Below are positions 9,025-17,475 of a stretch of 64,000 nt of DNA, piece by piece (position 1 is the first letter of the stretch; the number at the start of each line of letters is the position of its first letter). Made by a program: the position numbers and the translations under genes. A model generated the notes under the pieces. That model did not search any database, was not told the origin of the DNA, and worked only from the letters and a program-made list of their open reading frames with translations. Source of the DNA: Paenimyroides aestuarii (GTDB taxonomy: Bacteria > Bacteroidota > Bacteroidia > Flavobacteriales > Flavobacteriaceae); NCBI RefSeq assembly GCF_024628805.1, contig NZ_CP102382.1:2666001-2730000 (forward strand), in the 5' to 3' direction.

Positions 9025-10059
9025 TTAACTTAAATTTTCTTTATCTTTTATTTTTTTTAATTCTTCTACATCTTTCACTATATTCGGCAGTTTTCTGAAA
9101 TATACATACGATTTAGAAAAATCGTTATAAGCCATTGCGGGAGATCCTTGAATAATTTCGCCGTCTTTGATGCTTTTTCCTACGCCAGATTGTGCCTGAA
9201 TTCGAACATTATCGCCAATGGTAATGTGCCCAACGATTCCCACTTGACCGCCAATAATGCAATTTTTACCAATTTTTGTAGAACCTGCCACGCCTGTTTG
9301 CGATGCAATCACGGTGTGCTCGCCTACTTCTACATTGTGTGCTATTTGAATTTGATTATCTAATTTCACACCTTTTCTTATAATGGTTGATCCTAATGTA
9401 GCACGGTCTATGGTGGTACATGAACCTATCTCTACATGATCTTCAATCACCACATTTCCTATTTGCGGAATTTTATCATAAGTTCCATCGGTGTTTGGTG
9501 CGAAACCAAAACCATCTGAACCAATAATTGTTCCTGAATGGATGACACATTTTTTACCGATAATTGTTTCCGAATAAATGCGTGCTCCGGCAAAAAGTAT
9601 CGTATCATCACCAATTACTACATTGTCTCCTACGAATGAATTGGGATAAATTTTAACATTGTCACCTATTTTCGTGTTTTTGCCAATATACGAAAAACTG
9701 CCCAAATACAAATCGGTTCCATAAGATACACCTTCGGAAATCACAGAAGGTTGTTCAATACCCGATTTCATCAATTTTATTTGATTGGCATATTCTAAAA
9801 TCTTTGTGAATGCTTTGTATGAATCTTCTACCTGAATCATTGTAGCCTTTACGGGTTGCAACGGCTGAAATGTTTTGTTTACAATTACGATAGACGCTTT
9901 GGTGGTATAGAGATAATTGTTATACTTAGCATTTGACAAAAAGGTAATAGCCCCTTGTTCGCCTTCTTCGATTTTGGCCAACTTAAAAACCTCAACCGTA
10001 GAATCGCCCACAACGGTTCCGTTTAAAACTTCGGCAATTTGTTCTGCTGTAATCTTCAT
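9025..10059 (-). CDS. lpxD: UDP-3-O-acylglucosamine N-acyltransferase
   Basis: Third step of lipid A synthesis: N-acylation of the deacetylated UDP-sugar. It has an N-terminal LpxD domain (about 1-95), hexapeptide repeats, the catalytic histidine in NQIQIAHNV and a helical C-terminus ending around ELKKIKDKEN. I chose the ATG at 10059 (MKITAEQIAE). The frame extends three codons upstream but only to a TTG. It lies 21 bp downstream of the HD-domain gene. Confidence 0.95.
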   Translation of the reverse strand: MKITAEQIAEVLNGTVVGDSTVEVFKLAKIEEGEQGAITFLSNAKYNNYLYTTKASIVIVNKTFQPLQPVKATMIQVEDSYKAFTKILEYANQIKLMKSGIEQPSVISEGVSYGTDLYLGSFSYIGKNTKIGDNVKIYPNSFVGDNVVIGDDTILFAGARIYSETIIGKKCVIHSGTIIGSDGFGFAPNTDGTYDKIPQIGNVVIEDHVEIGSCTTIDRATLGSTIIRKGVKLDNQIQIAHNVEVGEHTVIASQTGVAGSTKIGKNCIIGGQVGIVGHITIGDNVRIQAQSGVGKSIKDGEIIQGSPAMAYNDFSKSYVYFRKLPNIVKDVEELKKIKDKENLS

Positions 10060-10080
10060 CGAGTACAAAAATATTAATTT

Positions 10081-11319
10081 TTAATCAACTTTATGTATTC
10101 CTTTTGGATAGCATATAAAGTATTTATAAACTGGCTCTGATAAAGCCCTTAAATTATACTGGTCTGATGCTTCTAAAACATCAACAATTTCGTTATTCTT
10201 CTTATAGATTCTTATGGGATCAGCTGCTAAATCATACGCCTGATTTTTTAATTTATCACCAAAAACAAAGTAGTCTAATTCATCAGTTTCTACTTGAAGT
10301 TTTTCTTTACATAAATGTTGATAGGTGTTTAATTTTGAATACATTTCTTCTTTAGCAACCAATTTTACTTGAAACAATTTTCGGTTTACAATGGCACTGC
10401 TTAAATACGACAAAACCCTATCTTCATGAAATTGCCAGTTTTTTAATGCGGTGTATATGTCTGCATCGTCTAATAACGCAAAATTGTTTAAAATATTGGT
10501 GTTAAAATTATTTTTTGAAACGGAATTTTTTAAGAAAAAAGTGAGTGCATTGCTTGCCTGTAAATCAATTCCTTGCAAAGTGAGTTGTTTGGCACGTTTT
10601 AGTATTTTTGACAATAACAGTTCTGCACCAACGCTTGTTTTGTGCAAATAGCATTGCCAATACATTAAACGGCGTGCTACCAAAAATTTTTCTACTGAAT
10701 ATACGCCTTTTTCTTCAACTACCAACACATCATTATGCACATTAATCATTTGTATCAATCGTTCGGAGTTGATATTTCCTTCGGCAACACCGCTGTAAAA
10801 ACTATCGCGTTTAAGATAATCCATTCGGTCCATATCCATCTGTGAAGATATGAGCTGAATGAGGAATTTGCGCGGATAATTTCCTTTAAAAATCTGAATT
10901 GCCAATGAAAGCATTCCTTCAAATTCTTTATTTAAAGCTTCCATAAAAAGCAAAGAAATTTCTTCGTGATGAATATTTTCTACAATGCTGTGTTCCATTG
11001 CGTGGGAAAAGGGTCCGTGCCCAATATCGTGCAATAAAATGGCAATATATAGCGCTTCTTCTTCTTCTTTTGATATTTCTACATTTTTAAAACGCAATAC
11101 CTGAACGGCTTTTTGCATCATGTGCATACAACCCAATGCATGGTGAAAACGGGTGTGCTCGGCTCCCGGATAAACTAAAGACGACAACCCCATTTGTTTA
11201 ATTCTACGCAAACGTTGAAAATATGGATGCTGCATTAAATCGTACAACAAAGTTGATGGTATGGTTATAAAGCCATAAATAGGGTCGTTTAAAATTTTTA
11301 GTTTATTTTCGGATGTCAA
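10081..11319 (-). CDS. HD-domain phosphohydrolase (dNTPase/SAMHD1-like, COG1078)
   Basis: A metal-dependent HD hydrolase of the family that includes deoxynucleoside triphosphatases. Metal ligands are visible in RFHHALG and LHDIGHGPFSHAMEH, with a later conserved DRMDYLKRDSFYSG. About 412 aa. There is no ATG near the conserved NKLKILNDPIYGF start. Two in-frame TTG codons, at 11334 and 11319, are the options. I prefer 11319 because the promoter -7 element at 11343-11350 leaves almost no leader for the first. It heads the lpx operon, as in other Flavobacteria. The substrate is unknown. Confidence 0.85.
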   Translation of the reverse strand: MTSENKLKILNDPIYGFITIPSTLLYDLMQHPYFQRLRRIKQMGLSSLVYPGAEHTRFHHALGCMHMMQKAVQVLRFKNVEISKEEEEALYIAILLHDIGHGPFSHAMEHSIVENIHHEEISLLFMEALNKEFEGMLSLAIQIFKGNYPRKFLIQLISSQMDMDRMDYLKRDSFYSGVAEGNINSERLIQMINVHNDVLVVEEKGVYSVEKFLVARRLMYWQCYLHKTSVGAELLLSKILKRAKQLTLQGIDLQASNALTFFLKNSVSKNNFNTNILNNFALLDDADIYTALKNWQFHEDRVLSYLSSAIVNRKLFQVKLVAKEEMYSKLNTYQHLCKEKLQVETDELDYFVFGDKLKNQAYDLAADPIRIYKKNNEIVDVLEASDQYNLRALSEPVYKYFICYPKGIHKVD

Positions 11320-11342
11320 AACAATTTCTTTCAAATATCAGG

Positions 11343-11350
11343 CAAATATA
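11343..11350 (-). promoter_or_regulatory. Promoter -7 element of the HD-lpx operon
   Basis: TATATTTG followed by C on the minus strand is a perfect TAnnTTTG match just upstream of the HD-domain gene. It should drive HD, lpxD, lpxC/fabZ, lpxA, efp and downstream genes. Confidence 0.6.
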
Positions 11351-11368
11351 ACGATTTTCAGAAAAGAA

Positions 11369-11400
11369 AAATGCACTTTTCTTTAACAAAAAGTGCATTT
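11369..11400 (-). terminator. Intrinsic terminator after hutH
   Basis: A 12-bp stem AAATGCACTTTT / AAAAGTGCATTT with a short loop is followed by a T-rich tract on the minus strand. It separates hutH from the HD-lpx operon promoter. Confidence 0.8.
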
Positions 11401-11407
11401 ATATGTT

Positions 11408-12901
11408 TTAGTTGAAGTTATAATTGTTTAAAAACTGTATGCTTTTTTGAATATCGTAGTGCAAAATGCGGTCATTTTGAACCGTTGGAACCACTTTTCG
11501 GTATTCTGAAACAAAATTTTCTATAAAATCGCTCGATTTTCTTGGTCTTCTAAATTCCAGTGCTTGTGTGGCATTGAACAACTCGATTGCTAAAATTCGT
11601 TCTAAATTTTCAACAATTTTCAGGGTTTTAGTGGCAGCATTGGCACCCATACTCACGTGATCTTCTTGTCCGTTGCTCGACACAATACTGTCGATACTTG
11701 CCGGAGTTGCCAATTGCTTGTTTTGGCTCACAATGCTTGCGGCGGTGTATTGTGGTATCATAAAACCTGAATTTAACCCGGGATTGTTTACTAAAAACGG
11801 AGGTAAATTGCGCAAGCCCGAAATGAGCTGATAGGTTCTGCGTTCTGAAATACTTCCTAATTCTGATAAGGCAATGCCTAAAAAGTCTAACGCCAAAGCT
11901 AATGGTTGTCCGTGGAAATTTCCGCCCGAAACAATTACATCTTCCTCTACAAAAATATTTGGATTATCGGTTACGGAATTGATTTCGGTTTTAAAAACTC
12001 TTTCTACATATTCAATGGCATCTTTCGAAGCACCGTGTACCTGAGGAATACAACGGAACGAATACGGGTCTTGAACGTGTTTTTTTGGTTGATTAATCAA
12101 TTCGCTTCCTTCTAAAATCGAACGCATATAATTGGCCGTATTCACCTGACCTTTGTGTGGGCGAACAATATGAATTAAATTGTTAAAAGGATCGATTCTT
12201 CCATCAAAACCTTCTAAAGAAACGGCTCCAATCACATCCGCCAATTGAGTGAGTTTTTCGGTTTTTATCAAAATATAAGCTCCATAGGCACTCATAAACT
12301 GCGTACCGTTTAGCAATGCTAAACCTTCTTTCGATTTCAAAGTAATCGTTTCCCAGCCTTTTTCAGCAAGCATTTGTTTTGCAGCAATGCGTTTGCCATC
12401 AACAAAAACCTCTCCTTCGCCAATTAAAGGCAAACACAAATGCGCCAACGGAGACAAATCGCCCGATGCACCCAATGAACCTTGTGTATAAACAACTGGT
12501 AAAATATCATTATTATAAAAATCGATCAAACGTTCCACCGTAACCAATTGAACGCCCGAATTACCATAACTTAACGACTTAATTTTAAGCAAAAGCATGA
12601 TTTTTACAATTTCGTGAGGCACTTCGTCTCCGGTTCCGCAAGCGTGCGATTTCATTAAATTTTCTTGTAGTGTAGTTAAATCTTCCGAAGATATTTTAAC
12701 GCTGTACAATGATCCAAAACCCGTATTGATACCGTAAATGGGGTTGGTTTCGGTTTGCATTTTATGGTCTAAATATTCGCGGCATTTATTAATATTGGCT
12801 ATTGCTTCTTCGGATAAAGCCAACTTTTGATTTTGACTAATAATTAAGTGTAATTCTTCTAAACTTAATGTGTTGTTGCTGATATAATATGTTGCAGACA
12901 T
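11408..12901 (-). CDS. hutH: Histidine ammonia-lyase
   Basis: Non-oxidative deamination of histidine to urocanate. The Ala-Ser-Gly triad that forms the MIO cofactor is at 145-147 in GSLGASGDLSPLAHL. The selectivity pair after the Tyr loop is Ser-His (S85-H86 in NLMKSHACG), as in histidine lyases rather than tyrosine lyases, which carry His-Leu. 497 aa, normal for the family. No other hut genes (hutU, hutI, hutG) are adjacent, so it is a stand-alone copy here. Confidence 0.92.
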   Translation of the reverse strand: MSATYYISNNTLSLEELHLIISQNQKLALSEEAIANINKCREYLDHKMQTETNPIYGINTGFGSLYSVKISSEDLTTLQENLMKSHACGTGDEVPHEIVKIMLLLKIKSLSYGNSGVQLVTVERLIDFYNNDILPVVYTQGSLGASGDLSPLAHLCLPLIGEGEVFVDGKRIAAKQMLAEKGWETITLKSKEGLALLNGTQFMSAYGAYILIKTEKLTQLADVIGAVSLEGFDGRIDPFNNLIHIVRPHKGQVNTANYMRSILEGSELINQPKKHVQDPYSFRCIPQVHGASKDAIEYVERVFKTEINSVTDNPNIFVEEDVIVSGGNFHGQPLALALDFLGIALSELGSISERRTYQLISGLRNLPPFLVNNPGLNSGFMIPQYTAASIVSQNKQLATPASIDSIVSSNGQEDHVSMGANAATKTLKIVENLERILAIELFNATQALEFRRPRKSSDFIENFVSEYRKVVPTVQNDRILHYDIQKSIQFLNNYNFN

Positions 12902-13124
12902 GGATTTTTTAAATTGATTGTCAAAATTGCTAAAAGTAATCTATAAATCAAAATGTTTTATGGTAATATTAGAAGCATCTAACAAAAACCTCGCATTAGA
13001 GGGTACAAAATTCTCATTATGAAACAGATAAATATTTGCCTCAATAAAAAAAATTTATTTTTCACTACAAAATGAATTAAAATTGATTATTTTCGCACCG
13101 AATTAATTAGAAAAATTTTATCAA

Positions 13125-13559
13125 ATGAAAAAAAATGTTTTTATGTCGTTTGCCGCAATGGCACTTTTACTTGGGCTTTCTTCTTGTAACAAAGATGATG
13201 AAGCAACCCCTTCAAACGCCAATTCTATTGTAGGAAAATGGGAATGGTCTAAAGAAACTATTTACAATGACGGTAATCCTATTTTAGTTGATTACGAGCA
13301 TACTGAAGAATGTGGTAGAGATTATATGGTTTTTGAGGCAAGCGGTAATTTAACCGAGGTTTACTATGAAATACCTCCTAATTCGGGCTGTGAAGAGTAC
13401 GACTCAATGGCGAGTTATACAATTTCAGGAAATACTCTTACAATTACTGATGATTTAGAAACCTATTCAGCAAATTATTCTATTTCTAACAATCAGTTAA
13501 CAATTGTTAGTGAAGGTACTGATGGCATCGAATATACTAGTATTTTAGTAAGAAAATAA
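13125..13559 (+). CDS. Lipocalin-like lipoprotein
   Basis: 144 aa with a lipoprotein signal: a basic start, a hydrophobic core and the lipobox GLSSC at residues 17-21. The mature part begins with a Ser/Asn-rich linker and then SIVGKWEWSKE, the usual opening of lipocalin-like Bacteroidota lipoproteins. Strands alternate to a C-terminal Val-Arg-Lys. It is exported and lipid-anchored. The ligand is unknown. Single-gene unit closed by a terminator. Confidence 0.8.
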   Translation: MKKNVFMSFAAMALLLGLSSCNKDDEATPSNANSIVGKWEWSKETIYNDGNPILVDYEHTEECGRDYMVFEASGNLTEVYYEIPPNSGCEEYDSMASYTISGNTLTITDDLETYSANYSISNNQLTIVSEGTDGIEYTSILVRK

Positions 13560-13566
13560 AAAATCG

Positions 13567-13599
13567 AAATGAGCACCAAAAAAAGGTGCTCATTTTGTT
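13567..13599. terminator. Bidirectional intrinsic terminator
   Basis: A perfect 11-bp stem AAATGAGCACC / GGTGCTCATTT with an A7 loop (13578-13584), shared by the convergent lipoprotein gene and yaaA. Confidence 0.85.
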
Positions 13600-14364
13600 T
13601 TACCTCGTAAAAACCCATTTGGTATCGGTGGATAAATTTGCATCGAAAACATAACCTTCTTCATTGAACTGTTTGATATCTTCAACATTCGTAATATTAT
13701 TTTCTGCCATGTATCGCACCATCAACCCACGTGCTTTTTTAGCGAAAAAGCTAATCATTTTTAGTTTTCCGTCTTTGTAATCTTTAAATTCGGGCGTAAT
13801 GATTTTTGCTTTCAGTGTTTTTTTATCAACTGCACCGAAATATTCATTACTGGCTAAGTTTACCAACACATCGCCTTTTTTATACCCTTTGTTTAAAGCT
13901 GTTGTAACGGTATCTTTCCAAAAATCGTGTAAATCTTTTTTATCGGCAATTGGCAGTTTTATCCCCATTTCCAATCGATAAGCTTCTATTAAATCTAAAG
14001 GTTTGAGCAAACCATACAAACCTGAAAGTATGTTAAGGTGTTTTTGCAAATAGTCTATTTCGTCTTCCTTTAATGTGTAAGCATTCAACCCTGTATAAAC
14101 ATCGCCGTTGAAAGCAAAAACTGCCTGGCGAACTGTATGGTTTAGTTCCGTCAACTTATATTTTCTTGCTTTATTTCGTTGCCAATTTAAATCTGCCAAC
14201 GCAGCAGAAATAGCCATCAAATTGCTTAATTCTGCCGGTTTTAAGGTTTTTAAAACTTTATGCACCTCTTTACTTTGCTTGATAAATGCAGGCTTAGTAA
14301 AGTTTTGCGTAGGTAATTCGGTTTCAAAGTCTAAAGATTTTGCTGGTGATATGATTATTTTCAT
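13600..14364 (-). CDS. yaaA: YaaA-family peroxide stress protein
   Basis: 254 aa matching the UPF0246/YaaA family from end to end: N-terminal KIIISPAKSLDFE, central FNGDVYTGLNA, and C-terminal MISFFAKKARGLMVRYM followed by FNEEGYVFD. In E. coli YaaA lowers free intracellular iron during hydrogen peroxide stress and has a DNA-binding fold. It is monocistronic with a possible promoter at 14414-14421. Confidence 0.93.
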   Translation of the reverse strand: MKIIISPAKSLDFETELPTQNFTKPAFIKQSKEVHKVLKTLKPAELSNLMAISAALADLNWQRNKARKYKLTELNHTVRQAVFAFNGDVYTGLNAYTLKEDEIDYLQKHLNILSGLYGLLKPLDLIEAYRLEMGIKLPIADKKDLHDFWKDTVTTALNKGYKKGDVLVNLASNEYFGAVDKKTLKAKIITPEFKDYKDGKLKMISFFAKKARGLMVRYMAENNITNVEDIKQFNEEGYVFDANLSTDTKWVFTR

Positions 14365-14413
14365 TTTTCTGTTTAATTTTCTAATATTTTATCGTGATGA
14401 ACCCCATATTTCA

Positions 14414-14421
14414 CAAATTTA
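14414..14421 (-). promoter_or_regulatory. Possible promoter -7 element for yaaA
   Basis: TAAATTTG on the minus strand matches TAnnTTTG, about 50 bp before the yaaA start. No OxyR-type site is evident by eye. Confidence 0.35.
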
Positions 14422-14450
14422 CACAGATTAAACTTTTAAAAAGCAACACT

Positions 14451-15437
14451 TCACCTATTAAAAATTCGATTCCATATATTTTTTAAAAGTTGCATGCCGT
14501 CGCGTTTATCTTTTGGAAGTTCTTTCACAGCATATCCATTTTTTGTAGGAATTAACTGATAGGAAAAAGCAAATTGTGTTTCGCTATTGGTATTCTTCAA
14601 TAATCCAAAACGCAAATCGTTGAAAACCAATCCGTTTTTATTTTCTGTTATAATGTATTGATTTTCGGATAGTTCTTTTAATCGATTGATGTTCTTATCA
14701 TTCAAATGATTGATTAATTTTTTGTTTTGAGGAAAATATTGAAATTTCATTTCTTTTGAATCAAAAATAGCATAATCTGAAATATAAAAACCATTGGTAT
14801 CTTGAATAATTACATTCCACAAAAAACTGTTTGAAAAAGTGGGTTTTATGGTTGTTTGAACGGTTTTAGAGGGAAATTGTTTATAAAACTGACCTTCCAC
14901 CCTACTTTTTACCATTTGTTGAACACTCAATCCCCAAATTAAATACAAGGTGCTTAAACCTAAACCTGCGTATGTTATTGCTGTTTTCTTCTTCTTCAAA
15001 CCAAAAGAAACAGCTATTAATAATGGTAGGGTGTAAAACAAATCGACTACAAAAACTGATTTTAAGGCTATTTTATTTGAAACAGGCCAAAAAAGTTGAG
15101 TGCCCCAAGTGGTAAAAACATCCAATAATGAATGCGTAAGCAAAATTAAAAATACGGTTGAATATAGTTGTTTTACCGAAGTTTCTTGAAACCAGCGTTT
15201 AATTAGAAAAGTTAGGAGCACGCTTAACATTAAAAAGAACAAAATGGAATGGGAAAATCCCCGATGGATTTCGATTTCGGTAAGCGGATCATTAAAAATC
15301 TTAGCAATGTAAATGTCCAAATCAGGCAAAGTAGCAACGATTGCACCCAATAAAAATATCTTTTTGGTGCTTACACTTTTATTTAAAGCTACATGTGCAA
15401 CGCTTACTCCTAAAACAATCTGGGTAAATGAATCCAT
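14451..15437 (-). CDS. YdjM/DUF457-type membrane-bound metal-dependent hydrolase
   Basis: About 328 aa. It starts MDSFTQIVLG with the family pattern of conserved Asp and His residues: PDLDIYI, HRGFSHS and THSLLDVFTTWG. At least four membrane helices fill the N-terminal half, and a soluble C-terminal domain follows. The frame is open five codons further, but those codons (MSSFF) fall in a terminator hairpin, so I chose the ATG at 15437. Function in Bacteroidota is not known; membrane lipid or cell-wall turnover has been suggested for relatives. Confidence 0.8.
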   Translation of the reverse strand: MDSFTQIVLGVSVAHVALNKSVSTKKIFLLGAIVATLPDLDIYIAKIFNDPLTEIEIHRGFSHSILFFLMLSVLLTFLIKRWFQETSVKQLYSTVFLILLTHSLLDVFTTWGTQLFWPVSNKIALKSVFVVDLFYTLPLLIAVSFGLKKKKTAITYAGLGLSTLYLIWGLSVQQMVKSRVEGQFYKQFPSKTVQTTIKPTFSNSFLWNVIIQDTNGFYISDYAIFDSKEMKFQYFPQNKKLINHLNDKNINRLKELSENQYIITENKNGLVFNDLRFGLLKNTNSETQFAFSYQLIPTKNGYAVKELPKDKRDGMQLLKNIWNRIFNR

Positions 15438-15470
15438 AAAAAAACTGCTCATTTATAGGAATGAGCAGTT
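15438..15470 (-). terminator. Hairpin terminator abutting the next start codon
   Basis: A perfect 11-bp stem AACTGCTCATT / AATGAGCAGTT (15443-15453 and 15460-15470) with a 6-nt loop is followed on the minus strand by a T7 tract. It ends the Lrp-type regulator gene, and the T tract runs straight into the ATG of the DUF457 gene at 15437. Confidence 0.75.
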
Positions 15471-15493
15471 CAAAAATACAATATATTTCTTAA

Positions 15494-15973
15494 TTACATA
15501 TCTTTAAAAATCGTGTGCATTAAGCGTTTTTTATCGTTAATGCTTTCTTCTAAAGAAATCATCGACTCGGTTCTGTAAACCCCTTCAATATCGTCGATCA
15601 TAAAAATTACTTCTTTCGCATGACGAGTGTTTTTTGCACGAATTTTACAGAAAATGTTGAATTTACCTGTAGTAACGTGTGCTACCGTTACAAATGGAAT
15701 TTCATTGATACGCTCTAAAACAAATTTTGTTTGTGAGGTATTGTGTAAGAAAATTCCTACATAAGCTATAAATGAATATCCTAATTTTTCGTAATCTAAC
15801 GTTAAAGAAGAACCTTGGATAATACCTGCATCTTCCATTTTTTTAACGCGCACATGGACTGTTCCTGCAGATATTAACAATTTTTTTGCAATGTCTGTAA
15901 AAGGCACCCTTGTGTTATCAATCAACATATCTAATATCTGGTGATCAATTTCATCTAATCGAAACTTACTCAT
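15494..15973 (-). CDS. Lrp/AsnC-family transcriptional regulator
   Basis: 159 aa. Residues about 6-60 form the AsnC-type winged helix-turn-helix (LDEIDHQILDMLIDN, then ISAGTVHVRVKKME). The C-terminal half is the RAM/effector-binding domain with the typical ending on hydrophobic strands. Binding of an amino acid effector is expected. The frame extends 14 codons upstream, but the -7 element at 16013-16020 would put the transcript start there, so the ATG at 15973 (MSKFRLDEID) is chosen. Confidence 0.9.
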   Translation of the reverse strand: MSKFRLDEIDHQILDMLIDNTRVPFTDIAKKLLISAGTVHVRVKKMEDAGIIQGSSLTLDYEKLGYSFIAYVGIFLHNTSQTKFVLERINEIPFVTVAHVTTGKFNIFCKIRAKNTRHAKEVIFMIDDIEGVYRTESMISLEESINDKKRLMHTIFKDM

Positions 15974-16012
15974 ATAACAATTTTTATCAATTATTTTTTT
16001 TATTTGTGAGTG

Positions 16013-16020
16013 CAAAAGTA
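16013..16020 (-). promoter_or_regulatory. Promoter -7 element for the Lrp-type gene
   Basis: TACTTTTG followed by C on the minus strand is a perfect TAnnTTTG match, 40 bp before the chosen start. Confidence 0.5.
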
Positions 16021-16102
16021 CAATGAATTATTATAAAAAATATATTTTATAGTAATTATTTTTTAGATTTTAGCAAAGCATTAACATCTATATACTAAAT
16101 TA

Positions 16103-17191
16103 CTAAGAAATCATCACATTTTTTAGAGCATTTTCAAGGTCTTTTGAACTATTTACTACTTTGTTAGTAACATTTACAATGTTGTGTGCAAATTGATAGG
16201 CAGGCGCCGACTCAAAATCTACTTCGGGTTTTAACAACAATTCACCCTTCTCTATATGTTCTTTAAAAACAATAGGAAGCTTTGAAAAGGCAGCATAATC
16301 GGGGTTTTCGGTAGCAAAATTTTCAATCAATAGATCGACAAAATTCTTCTGATTTTCAGGTATTTCCATATATTGTTCGATCGAAAAATTCTTATAATCT
16401 TCAGACAATAAGGAATTCAATAAGGTAATTAAGCTATCAAACACCATTTTTTTGGCAACCAAACGTTGGTAATCATTGGGATAAAACCCAGCTTCAAACA
16501 AAATAGTAGGTGTGTTTAAATGGGTAAATAAATCACCAATACAATTAATATTGAAGCCATCATCGAACCGGCCAATATGTTCCGGAACCGACTTTTTTAA
16601 TGATTGATGCATAGCAGCGATTAACTGCATAGCAAATTTTCGGGTATGGTTGATGCTGCGCTCTTCGTTGTATGCAGGAGCTAAAAAAGAAAGCGTAGCA
16701 GCATTTGAAGTGTTTCCCGCAGAAAAAATAGTGCGTTGATCATGCATATTCAATGCTAAATTTGGTTGCGTTTCATTAAAAACAGCACGCAACAATTGCG
16801 ACTCTGGCTGTGAAAGGTTTACCGAATCTCTATTTAAATCAACCGCATTGGCATTTACACGAGTAAAGGCTTCTGCTCCATCAGGATTTAAAATCGGGAT
16901 AAATGTAAAAGAAAAATTTTCTAACCAATGCGTATTTTTTCCTTCACTCACATAGTGCAAAAAATCAACAATTGCCCGAGTAGTCGTTGTTTCGTTTCCA
17001 TGCATTTGAGACCAAAGCAAAATCTTAAAATCACCCGTACCAAAATCAACTCTGTAAATATTTTTTTGTTGCACACTTTTCCCTGAAATTGAAATTTTGA
17101 AAATGAATGCATCCAATTGCTGAAAGACTTTTTCTAAGTGAAAATTTGTAAAATATCGCTGATTGATTTCGGCTTGTTTTAGGAATTGCAT
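16103..17191 (-). CDS. M14-family zinc carboxypeptidase-like protein
   Basis: 362 aa. Zn ligands of the M14 fold are visible: HGNE (H64, E67) and NMHD (H150), with the substrate-binding NPDGAEAF and VDLNRD motifs between them, and a likely catalytic Glu in ILFEAGFYP. There is no signal peptide, so it may act in the cytoplasm on small peptides or amino acid conjugates, like succinylglutamate desuccinylase relatives. The ATG at 17191 is chosen because the upstream extension crosses the -7 element at 17212-17219. Confidence 0.88.
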   Translation of the reverse strand: MQFLKQAEINQRYFTNFHLEKVFQQLDAFIFKISISGKSVQQKNIYRVDFGTGDFKILLWSQMHGNETTTTRAIVDFLHYVSEGKNTHWLENFSFTFIPILNPDGAEAFTRVNANAVDLNRDSVNLSQPESQLLRAVFNETQPNLALNMHDQRTIFSAGNTSNAATLSFLAPAYNEERSINHTRKFAMQLIAAMHQSLKKSVPEHIGRFDDGFNINCIGDLFTHLNTPTILFEAGFYPNDYQRLVAKKMVFDSLITLLNSLLSEDYKNFSIEQYMEIPENQKNFVDLLIENFATENPDYAAFSKLPIVFKEHIEKGELLLKPEVDFESAPAYQFAHNIVNVTNKVVNSSKDLENALKNVMIS

Positions 17192-17211
17192 ATGGCACTT
17201 TAAATTTTTAT

Positions 17212-17219
17212 CAAATATA
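17212..17219 (-). promoter_or_regulatory. Promoter -7 element for the M14 peptidase
   Basis: TATATTTG on the minus strand matches TAnnTTTG and lies 20 bp before the chosen ATG. Confidence 0.45.
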
Positions 17220-17380
17220 AGAGCATTTATCCAACAGTTTGCACGCGAAGCGGTGTTTATTTTTGTAAACAAGTCAGTAAGACTATAACATATAATAAAA
17301 TAAATATTAAGTTCAAAATATTTAAAATCAAATAAATAAACATTATAAATTAAACATTTAGTTTATGTAAAATACTCACA

Positions 17381-17440
17381 TTACAATTGTAAATATTTTA
17401 TTGTTTACATTTGTAAAAATTCGTAAGTTTACAATTGTAA
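17381..17440 (+). promoter_or_regulatory. Three regularly spaced operators overlapping a promoter
   Basis: TTACAATTGTAA at 17381-17392, TTACATTTGTAA at 17405-17416 and TTACAATTGTAA at 17429-17440. Copies 1 and 3 are perfect palindromes and copy 2 differs at one base. All three start exactly 24 bp apart. The middle copy contains the -7 element TACATTTG (17406-17413), so binding would block the promoter. The XRE regulator encoded directly downstream is the natural candidate ligand (inference). Confidence 0.7.
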
Positions 17441-17475
17441 CAGCATTTTTAAGCATTTATCAATCTTTTTTAGCA

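Noticed and set aside
11408..12901. Tyrosine ammonia-lyase (flexirubin pathway) instead of histidine ammonia-lyase
   Set aside because: The selectivity position reads Ser-His (SHACG) as in histidine lyases; no flexirubin genes are adjacent.
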